The notes under the pieces: model-generated
Database searches by the model: none
Told to the model about the DNA's origin: nothing
The model's input: the letters and a program-made list of their open reading frames with translations, nothing else
Translations under genes and position numbers: made by a program
DNA from: Caldilineaceae bacterium
Lineage (GTDB): Bacteria; Chloroflexota; Anaerolineae; Caldilineales; Caldilineaceae
DNA: 7,309 nt
Direction of reading: 5' to 3'
NCBI GenBank assembly: GCA_012032975.1
Contig: JAAUPU010000131.1
Location: 1-7,309 of the forward strand
Part shown: positions 1-5,001 of the stretch, piece by piece
Position numbering within the stretch: the first letter of the stretch is position 1
Layout: each line of letters begins with the position of its first letter

Positions 1-1255
1 GGCGGCGAATATCCCGTTGCCTGGCGTAGACCGGGTCGCGCTGGAAGCGATCTTCCGGGGGCGATGAACAGAATATGCTGTTGAGCCTGCTGAATTTTTT
101 CAGCGGCGGCGGCTTGTCGCGCATGGGCATCATGGCGCTAGGTGTCTACCCGTATATTACGGCGTCGATTATCATGCAGCTCTTGACGCCCATTGTGCCC
201 CAATTGGAAGAACTCAGTAAGGAAGGCGAGCAAGGTCGCACCAAGATCAATCAATATACCTACTGGATGACGATCCCGCTGGCAATCCTGCAAGCCGTTG
301 CGCAGGCGACGTTGCTCAGCCAGCCTTCAGGTGGGTTGGTGGTCTTGCCAGCTTGGGGTTTCAGTGGAGAGAGCCTCTTGCCATCGCTGACGATTATCAT
401 CGGCATGACCGCGGGCACCATGTTTGCCATTTGGCTAGGCCAGCTCCTGACGGAACAGGGAATCGGCAACGGTATCTCGCTGATCATCTTTGCCGGCATC
501 CTCTCCGCCGTGCCATTCCAGATTCGCCTGCTATCGCAACAGATATTGCTCCTGATTATCTTTGTGATCATCACGATCTTGACCGTCGCCCTGATCGTCT
601 GGGTGCAGGAAGGTCAACGACGTATTCCGGTTCAATATGGCAAGCGTGTGCGCACGATGCGCGGCAATCGTATGATGATGGTCGGCGGTCAAAGTACGCA
701 CATCCCGATGCGCGTCAACACTGCCGGTATGATTCCATTGATTTTTGCCCAGAGCCTGCTGATCCTTCCGAGTACGTTGGCCAGCTATTTTGTCACTTAT
801 CCCGGGTGGATCGGTTCGATTGCCCTGTGGTTTACGACGGCAATGAGCCCAACCAATTTCTTGTATTGGTTACTGTATTTTCTCTTCACCGTGGCATTTA
901 CCTATTTCTACACTGACGTGATGTTCCGTCAGCAGAATCTACCAGAGACTCTGCAAAAACAGGGCGGTTTTATTCCCGGCATCCGGCCTGGTGCGCGGAC
1001 CGAGGCCTATCTGAATGGTGTGCTCTCCCGCATCACGTTGGTCGGAGCGCTGTTCTTGGGCTTCATCGCAATCCTGCCTATATCGTCGGTGTCATCGTCG
1101 ATGGTGTTTTTGGCGGCGTCGGTGTATTGACCGGATATCAGTCGCTTATCATCAGCAGCGCTGGCTTGCTGATTGTGGTGGGTGTCGTTCTTGACACCAT
1201 GAAGCAGATCGAAGCGCAGTTGCTGATGCGCAACTACGAAGGATTCATTCGTTAG
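1..1255 (+). CDS. secY: Protein translocase subunit SecY (5' partial, two apparent frameshifts)
   Basis: SecY is the multi-spanning membrane channel of the Sec translocon; with SecE it passes unfolded proteins across or into the inner membrane, working with SecA or the ribosome. The window opens at the plug-side loop after TM1 (IPLPGVD, codons from base 2), about 35-40 residues into a typical SecY. Family-typical stretches follow: [20 protein letters not shown], then ASIIMQLL (TM2), [14 protein letters not shown], the cytosolic loop GKRVRTMRG, the [15 protein letters not shown] segment, [20 protein letters not shown], and a C-terminus with [20 protein letters not shown] before TAG at 1253-1255. 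The frame changes twice. At G5 (57-61) one G is extra: four Gs would give FRGDEQNM, joining the frame that reads through ATG 75. Near 1077-1079 one base is missing: adding it restores [11 protein letters not shown]. Repaired, about 417 residues are present. Identity is certain; whether the breaks are real is doubtful. Confidence 0.95.
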
Positions 1256-1290
1256 GCGTACGCTGGAGCAGCCGAATCTAAACAGATGGT

Positions 1291-1328
1291 TCCGGCGCCG
1301 ATCATCCCACGGTGTGATCGGCGCCGGA
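1291..1328 (+). terminator. Strong intergenic hairpin between secY and adk (terminator-like or mRNA structure)
   Basis: A perfect 14-bp inverted repeat: left arm TCCGGCGCCGATCA at 1291-1304, right arm TGATCGGCGCCGGA at 1315-1328, with a 10-base loop. It lies 35 bases after the secY stop and 73 bases before adk. The following bases (TTATTGT) are only moderately T-rich, so it is not a textbook rho-independent terminator. It may attenuate read-through or protect the 3' end of the secY message. Confidence 0.6.
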
Positions 1329-1375
1329 TTATTGTCTGCGAAGAAGGCGCCTTTATGAGAAGCAGCTGTCAACCT

Positions 1376-1396
1376 CTCAAACAACATGTTGAGGAG
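1376..1396 (+). promoter_or_regulatory. adk ribosome binding site partly inside a small hairpin
   Basis: GAGGAG at 1391-1396 sits five bases before the adk ATG and fixes that start. Its first three bases are also the end of a short stem, CTCAA (1376-1380) pairing with TTGAG (1389-1393) across an eight-base loop. The pairing is only five base pairs, so any effect on translation is speculative. Confidence 0.45.
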
Positions 1397-1401
1397 TAGC
1401 G

Positions 1402-2065
1402 ATGAGCAATCAACAGCGCATGTTCCTGGTCTTGCTTGGCGCCCCGGGCGCAGGAAAGGGCACGCAGGCGCGTCTGTTGTCTGAGAGGCTGGGCATCCCC
1501 CAAGTCTCGACCGGAGATATCTTCCGGTACAATTTGAAGAACCAGACAGAGCTGGGATTGTTGGCCAAAAAGCTATATGGATCGCGGGGATCTGGTGCCA
1601 GATGAGGTGACGATCCGCATGGTCGAGGATCGTCTTGAACAGGAAGATGCGAGCAGCGGCGCCATCATGGATGGATTCCCCCGCAATCTGGTTCAGGCCC
1701 AGGCGTTTGATGCCATGACGCAGGCCTACGGTGGCGTACGTGCGGTGCCGATGATCGATATTGATGATGAAGAAGCGATGCGCCGAATTACGGGGCGTCG
1801 TGTCTGTCGTTCCTGTGGGGCGGTCTACCATATCGATTTTAACCCACCGAAGAACGATGGCGTCTGCGATGTCGATGGTGGCGAACTCTATCAACGCGAC
1901 GATGACAAGCCTGAAACGGTGCGCAATCGTCTCTATGTCTATTACAAACAGACATCCCCATTGGTTGGCTACTACTTTGCCAAATCGTTGTTGGTGGAGT
2001 TGGATGGCACCCAACCGATTGAGGATGTAAGCCAGAAATTGATTGCCATTGTGGCGGACGTATAG
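1402..2065 (+). CDS. adk: Adenylate kinase (one apparent frameshift)
   Basis: Cytosolic adenylate kinase interconverts ATP + AMP and two ADP, balancing the adenylate pool. After removing one base it is 220 residues, normal for the long-lid bacterial form. The P-loop GAPGAGKGT is at residues 13-21, the AMP-site motif TGDIFR at 37-42, and DGFPRN at 90-95. The lid carries CRSC (C135, C138) and CDVD (C155, D158), a Cys3-Asp zinc site like that of Bacillus subtilis Adk. [14 protein letters not shown] follows at 175-188. The frame breaks at the A5 run 1567-1571: as written, the first frame runs into unrelated GSRGSGAR and stops at 1605. With four As the read is [16 protein letters not shown], as the family requires, so one A is probably spurious. 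ATG 1402 follows GAGGAG at good spacing. secY-adk-map is a classic gene order. Confidence 0.95.
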
Positions 2066-2066
2066 C

Positions 2067-2092
2067 CGACCAAACGCGTTTGCGTTTAGTCG
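2067..2092 (+). repeat. Inverted repeat (hairpin) between adk and map
   Basis: CGACCAAACGC (2067-2077) pairs with GCGTTTAGTCG (2082-2092) over 11 positions with a single C-A mismatch, closed by a GTTT tetraloop. It starts one base after the adk stop codon and ends 19 bases before the map ATG. No T-tract follows, so it is more likely a message-stability or processing hairpin than a terminator. Confidence 0.55.
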
Positions 2093-2111
2093 TGTAGGCC
2101 GGATAGAGAGC

Positions 2112-2933
2112 ATGTTCAGGAAAAGTGGTAGCAAATTTCTACGGCGAAAGCTGACCAAACCAGCGGCCCCCCGACCAACCCCGATCCTGAAAAGCCCGCG
2201 CGAGATCCAGATCATGCGCGAGGCGGGACGAATCGTGGCCCGTGTACATGCCGCACTTCTTGAGGCTATCCGCCCAGGCGTAAGCACTTGGGATCTGGAT
2301 CAGATTGCCTTTGAAGTGTTGCACAAGTACAATGCCACCTCGTGTTTTCTTGGGTATCGTGGCTTTCCAGCGAATATATGTGCAAGCATCAATGAGGAGC
2401 TGGTACACGGTATTCCCAGCAAGGATCGTATTTTGAGCGAAGGTGACATCATCAGCATTGATGTGGGCGCTCGCTATCGCGGCTTTATTGGCGACAGTGC
2501 CTGGAGCTACTGTGTGGGGGCTGTAAGCCAAGAAGCGGCCGAACTCATGCGCGTGACGGAAGAGTGTCTCTTTGCCGGCATTGCCCAGGCACAGCAGGGC
2601 AATCGAATCGTTGACATTAGCCGAGCGGTTCAAAAACATGTCGAGGAGAATGGGCTTCACATCGTGCGCGAATATACGGGACACGGGGTGGGTCGCCAGA
2701 TGCACGAAGCGCCCCAAGTCCTCAACTATGTGTCAAACGACCCCGACGGAAATTGTTTGCTGGAGCCAGGCCTTGTGTTCGCGCTTGAACCGATGGTGCA
2801 GCGAGACACATGGGAAACGAAGACACTCAAGGACAATTGGACCGTCATCAATCGGAAAGGTGGGCTGTCAGCTCACTTTGAACACACAATAGCCATCACA
2901 AATAATGGGCCGGAAATTTTGACTCTGCCCTGA
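2112..2933 (+). CDS. map: Methionine aminopeptidase, type I
   Basis: This metalloenzyme removes the initiator methionine from nascent proteins at the ribosome. At 273 residues from ATG 2112 it has the full pita-bread fold, with all five metal ligands in their family contexts: D117 (SIDVGA), D128 (IGDSA), H191 (TGHGVG), E226 (ALEPM) and E257 (HFEHT). H99 in VHGIPS matches the conserved substrate-site histidine. The catalytic domain begins near residue 28 (KSPREIQIMREAGRIVA). The first 27 residues are a basic, proline-rich extension (net positive, ending PRPTP) that minimal E. coli-type enzymes lack. It has no Cys/His zinc-finger motif of the eukaryotic kind. The frame stays open back to an ATG at 2043, but that start would overlap adk and the 2067-2092 hairpin, so 2112, with the purine-rich GGATAGAGAG just before it, is preferred. 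Confidence 0.96.
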   Translation: MFRKSGSKFLRRKLTKPAAPRPTPILKSPREIQIMREAGRIVARVHAALLEAIRPGVSTWDLDQIAFEVLHKYNATSCFLGYRGFPANICASINEELVHGIPSKDRILSEGDIISIDVGARYRGFIGDSAWSYCVGAVSQEAAELMRVTEECLFAGIAQAQQGNRIVDISRAVQKHVEENGLHIVREYTGHGVGRQMHEAPQVLNYVSNDPDGNCLLEPGLVFALEPMVQRDTWETKTLKDNWTVINRKGGLSAHFEHTIAITNNGPEILTLP

Positions 2934-2947
2934 CGCTATGATAAACT
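2919..2947 (+). promoter_or_regulatory. Candidate sigma-70-type promoter inside the end of map
   Basis: TTGACT at 2919-2924 (five of six to the -35 consensus) is followed 17 bases later by TAAACT at 2942-2947 (four of six to -10). A start near 2954 would give rpmJ a leader of about 35 bases and allow the rpmJ-rpsM part to be transcribed separately from secY-adk-map. It is a motif match only, and part of it lies in the last codons of map. Confidence 0.3.
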
Positions 2948-2973
2948 TGTTAGGTTGCGCTGAAAAGATTTCC

Positions 2974-2983
2974 AGAGGGGGAG
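2974..2983 (+). promoter_or_regulatory. Strong ribosome binding site of rpmJ
   Basis: AGAGGGGGAG at 2974-2983 is a purine-rich Shine-Dalgarno stretch six bases before the rpmJ ATG, and it supports this very short gene as translated. Confidence 0.7.
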
Positions 2984-2989
2984 TCCATT

Positions 2990-3103
2990 ATGAAAGTCCG
3001 ACCGTCTGTAAAAAGAATGTGCGAGAAGTGCAAGGTTGTTCGCCGGCGAGGTGTCGTGTATGTGATCTGCACCAATCCAAAGCACAAGCAGCGCCAAGGT
3101 TAG
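2990..3103 (+). CDS. rpmJ: Large-subunit ribosomal protein bL36
   Basis: A 37-residue ribosomal protein of the 50S subunit, beginning [20 protein letters not shown] and ending NPKHKQRQG, the standard bL36 pattern. It has the zinc-ribbon ligands C11, C14, C27 and H32 (C-x2-C-x12-C-x4-H), so it is the zinc-binding form rather than the cysteine-free paralogue some bacteria make under zinc limitation. Length is exactly typical. ATG 2990 follows a strong Shine-Dalgarno. It lies 56 bases after map and 58 before rpsM, where it occurs in many bacteria, but without infA in front of it. Confidence 0.97.
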   Translation: MKVRPSVKRMCEKCKVVRRRGVVYVICTNPKHKQRQG

Positions 3104-3161
3104 ACTATCAATCTGTATGTGTTGCGTAGACATCATGATGCGCTGGTAAGGAGAAACCCAC

Positions 3162-3539
3162 ATGGCACGTATTTCTGGTGTAGACATCCCGCGTGACAAG
3201 CGTGTGGAGATTGCCCTGACTTATATTTACGGAATTGGTCGAACGACGAGCCAGCAAATATTGGAAGCCACTCAGATTGATGCCAACGTACGGGTGCGCG
3301 ATCTGGATGAAGCCCAGTTGACTCGATTGCGTGAATATATCGACCGAAATTACCAGGTCGAAGGTGACTTGCGGCGCGAGGTCAGCATGAATATCAAGCG
3401 CCTGATGGAGATCGGTAGTTATCGGGGGCTTCGCCATCGCCGGAACTTGCCGTCGCGGGGGCAACGTACGCGCACGAACGCACGCACCCAACGTGGCGCG
3501 CGCCGGACCGTTGCTGGCAAAAAGCGTGTGCGCAAGTAG
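3162..3539 (+). CDS. rpsM: Small-subunit ribosomal protein uS13
   Basis: uS13 sits in the head of the 30S subunit, contacts uS19, and forms intersubunit bridges and P-site tRNA contacts through its basic tail. The 125-residue product begins [21 protein letters not shown], has the helix-turn motif [13 protein letters not shown] (residues 22-34), and carries the C-terminal signature [20 protein letters not shown] followed by a lysine/arginine-rich end, KKRVRK. Length is normal. AAGGAG at 3148-3153, eight bases upstream, supports ATG 3162. It starts the rpsM-rpsK-rpsD-rpoA-rplQ (alpha operon) block. A strong hairpin follows in the gap before rpsK. Confidence 0.98.
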   Translation: MARISGVDIPRDKRVEIALTYIYGIGRTTSQQILEATQIDANVRVRDLDEAQLTRLREYIDRNYQVEGDLRREVSMNIKRLMEIGSYRGLRHRRNLPSRGQRTRTNARTQRGARRTVAGKKRVRK

Positions 3540-3601
3540 TGTAGTGCGATTAGTGGCTTACGAGATCATTGCACTGTTCAGCGGGCGCAAATCTGATGGA
3601 T

Positions 3602-3638
3602 ACGGACAGGCATGAGAACTGTCATGCCTGTCCGTTTT
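3602..3638 (+). terminator. Perfect 14-bp hairpin with short T run between rpsM and rpsK
   Basis: ACGGACAGGCATGA (3602-3615) and TCATGCCTGTCCGT (3622-3635) are exact reverse complements separated by a six-base loop, followed by a T4 run (3635-3638). This has the shape of an intrinsic terminator, although the T run is short. It lies inside an otherwise co-directional ribosomal operon, 62 bases after rpsM and 46 before rpsK. Partial termination (attenuation) or RNA processing is more plausible than complete stopping, unless an unseen promoter serves rpsK. Confidence 0.6.
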
Positions 3639-3683
3639 GATGAAGTAGCAGTTGCAGCAACGAGTCGGAAATAAGGAGCAAAC

Positions 3684-4088
3684 ATGGCGCGACCGCAAAG
3701 ACGACGAGACAGGCGTTCCACCAGACGCGAACGAAAAAGCGTGCCCTATGGGCAAGTTCATATTCGCGCCTCGTTCAACAATACGATCATCACGATCACC
3801 GATCTGACCGGGGCAACCCTGTGTTGGGCTAGCAGTGGAAGCAGCGGATTTAAGGGCAGTCGAAAGTCAACTCCGTTCGCGGCTCAGTTGGCAGCGCAAA
3901 GCGCTGGCGGAACGGCAAGGAGCGACTTCAACATGCGCGAGGTCGATGTGTTCGTCAAAGGACCAGGGCCAGGACGCGAGAGTTCAATTCGCTCTATTCA
4001 AGCTGCGGGGCTGATTGTCCGGTCGATCACCGATATCACGCCCTTGCCGCACAATGGCTGTCGCCCACCCAAAAAGCGACGCGTTTAG
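3684..4088 (+). CDS. rpsK: Small-subunit ribosomal protein uS11
   Basis: uS11 lies on the 30S platform near the mRNA exit and the anti-Shine-Dalgarno end of 16S rRNA. The 134-residue product has a very basic N-terminus (residues 1-18, rich in Arg), then [59 protein letters not shown] and the hallmark C-terminus [13 protein letters not shown]. The Asn-Gly pair in HNGCRPP is the site known to form isoaspartate in E. coli S11. Length is normal. AAGGAG at 3673-3678 is five bases before ATG. Unusually for this operon, it is separated from rpsM by 144 bases and from rpsD by 185 bases, both gaps containing hairpins. Confidence 0.98.
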   Translation: MARPQRRRDRRSTRRERKSVPYGQVHIRASFNNTIITITDLTGATLCWASSGSSGFKGSRKSTPFAAQLAAQSAGGTARSDFNMREVDVFVKGPGPGRESSIRSIQAAGLIVRSITDITPLPHNGCRPPKKRRV

Positions 4089-4094
4089 TTTGCT

Positions 4095-4116
4095 TGCGAA
4101 GGGCTAAGTCCTCGCA
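4095..4116 (+). repeat. Weak hairpin just after rpsK
   Basis: TGCGAAGG (4095-4102) pairs with CCTCGCA (4110-4116) with one bulged A, giving seven base pairs around a seven-base loop. It starts six bases after the rpsK stop. It is weaker than the next two inverted repeats and could be chance; it is recorded because it extends the structured region before rpsD. Confidence 0.3.
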
Positions 4117-4171
4117 CGAAGTTATATTTCGCTGCGGCTAGTTTGGTCTTTGGATTTGAGTATCGACATCG

Positions 4172-4204
4172 AGCAGGTGTGTGTTCTTACTTACACCACC
4201 TGCT
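4172..4204 (+). promoter_or_regulatory. Inverted repeat upstream of rpsD (leader hairpin 1)
   Basis: AGCAGGTG then GTGT (4172-4184, with T4180 bulged) pairs with ACACCACCTGCT (4193-4204): 12 base pairs around an eight-base loop. Only three Ts run out of the stem, so termination is not strongly indicated. With the next inverted repeat it forms a tandem structured leader before rpsD. uS4 represses its own operon by binding structured leader RNA in E. coli and B. subtilis, so an autoregulatory role is a reasonable but untested inference. Confidence 0.5.
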
Positions 4205-4207
4205 TTG

Positions 4208-4239
4208 GCACGATATGAGCAGTCAACGATCTATCGTGC
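4208..4239 (+). promoter_or_regulatory. Inverted repeat upstream of rpsD (leader hairpin 2)
   Basis: GCACGATA (4208-4215) and TATCGTGC (4232-4239) are perfect reverse complements around a 16-base loop, beginning four bases after hairpin 1 and ending 25 bases before the rpsD Shine-Dalgarno. The large loop could take part in a further contact such as a pseudoknot, but I could not identify its partner. Confidence 0.45.
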
Positions 4240-4264
4240 TCGCGAAGAAAATAGAGCAATTTTC

Positions 4265-4270
4265 GGAGGA
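4265..4270 (+). promoter_or_regulatory. rpsD ribosome binding site
   Basis: GGAGGA at 4265-4270, three to four bases before ATG 4274, decides the start of rpsD against an in-frame ATG at 4181 that lies inside leader hairpin 1 and would add 31 non-family residues. Confidence 0.75.
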
Positions 4271-4273
4271 ATA

Positions 4274-4912
4274 ATGGCAAGATATTCAGACGCGGTGTGT
4301 AAGTTGTGTAGGCGTGAGGGGCAGAAATTGTTTCTTAAGGGGGAGCGTTGTATGGGCCCCAAGTGCGCAATAGAGCGTCGCCCCTATCCACCTGGCGAAC
4401 ATGGCCGGCAGGCGACATTTCGCCGCAAGGTTTCCGATTATGGAATGCAGTTGCGCGAAAAACAGAAGGCGCGCCGTATTTACGGCGTGATGGAAAAGCA
4501 GTTCAGACGCTACTTTAGGGAAGCATCGCGACGAAAAGGCCTGACGGGTACAAACCTTCTGGCAATGTTGGAGTGCCGATTGGACAACGTCGTTTACCGA
4601 CTTGGGTATGCTGACAGTCGGGCGCAAGCCCGTCAATTGGTGCGTCATGGCCATTTTCAGGTGAATGGTCGTCGGACGAATATTCCTTCCTTCCTGGTAA
4701 GTCCAGGTGATGTGGTCGCCGTTCGTGACCATAGCCGGTCGAAAACTTATTTTAAGGATCGCGTGCAGATCATGCAGGGAGGCGTTACAACGCCCGCATG
4801 GTTGAGTTCCAACCTTGCTGCGATGAGTGGATCAGTGGCAAACGAGCCGAGTCGTGAGGATGTCGAGATTCCTCTCAACGAGCAACTTATCGTCGAATAT
4901 TATAGCCGATAG
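4274..4912 (+). CDS. rpsD: Small-subunit ribosomal protein uS4 (zinc-binding form)
   Basis: uS4 binds the 5' domain of 16S rRNA early in 30S assembly, helps form the mRNA entry tunnel, and in several bacteria represses its own operon. From ATG 4274 it is 212 residues. The N-terminus carries C9, C12, C26 and C31 (CKLC, then CMGPKC), the zinc-ligand set of the cysteine-containing class of S4. [10 protein letters not shown] (35-44) follows, and then the [20 protein letters not shown] block. The S4 RNA-binding domain spans about 99-152 ([20 protein letters not shown], then [14 protein letters not shown], ending GDVVAVRD). The C-terminus [14 protein letters not shown] is family-typical. It is flanked by rpsK and rpoA, with structured leader RNA upstream and 89 bases to rpoA. 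Confidence 0.97.
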   Translation: MARYSDAVCKLCRREGQKLFLKGERCMGPKCAIERRPYPPGEHGRQATFRRKVSDYGMQLREKQKARRIYGVMEKQFRRYFREASRRKGLTGTNLLAMLECRLDNVVYRLGYADSRAQARQLVRHGHFQVNGRRTNIPSFLVSPGDVVAVRDHSRSKTYFKDRVQIMQGGVTTPAWLSSNLAAMSGSVANEPSREDVEIPLNEQLIVEYYSR

Positions 4913-4986
4913 GCGTTGGATTTCGCTCGTCTGCTCGTTATGACTGGTTCCGGTGCAAACCATCCAGTATTGCACGTGCTACAAAG

Positions 4987-4995
4987 TAGGGAGGG
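4987..4995 (+). promoter_or_regulatory. rpoA ribosome binding site favouring a TTG start
   Basis: TAGGGAGGG at 4987-4995 is six bases before TTG 5002, an ideal distance. It abuts TTG 4996 directly and is 15 bases from ATG 5011, so spacing argues for 5002. Confidence 0.6.
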
Positions 4996-5001
4996 TTGCC
5001 C

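Noticed and set aside
353..916. Open frame of 187 codons on the + strand inside secY
   Set aside because: Out-of-frame overlap with the clearly conserved SecY reading frame; the product is Arg/His/Asp-rich without motifs.
1294..1351. Three GGCGCC palindromes within 60 bases in the secY-adk gap
   Set aside because: Two are the arms of the hairpin and the third is a short AAGGCGCCTT palindrome; no regular spacing to suggest operators.
1567..1580. Programmed ribosomal frameshift in adk
   Set aside because: The required shift is +1 and the run does not form an A AAA AAG type heptamer or a +1 stop-codon site; two other nearby breaks make sequence error simpler.
2043..2111. Upstream ATG extending map by 23 residues
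   Set aside because: Would overlap adk, translate through the intergenic hairpin and lack a Shine-Dalgarno; ATG 2112 is better.
1007..2287. Long open frame on the - strand (426 codons) opposite secY, adk and map
   Set aside because: It runs across three recognised genes and their gaps, has no family motif, and its composition is that expected opposite real coding sequence.
4123..4128. TATATT as a -10 element before rpsD
   Set aside because: No acceptable -35 sequence at 16-18 bases upstream.
4181..4273. Upstream ATG extending rpsD by 31 residues
   Set aside because: Starts inside leader hairpin 1 and ignores the GGAGGA before ATG 4274, where the family MARY start lies.
4953..4975. Short inverted repeat GTGCAA...TTGCAC between rpsD and rpoA
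   Set aside because: Only six base pairs with an 11-base loop and a competing ACTGG/CCAGT pairing; within chance expectation.
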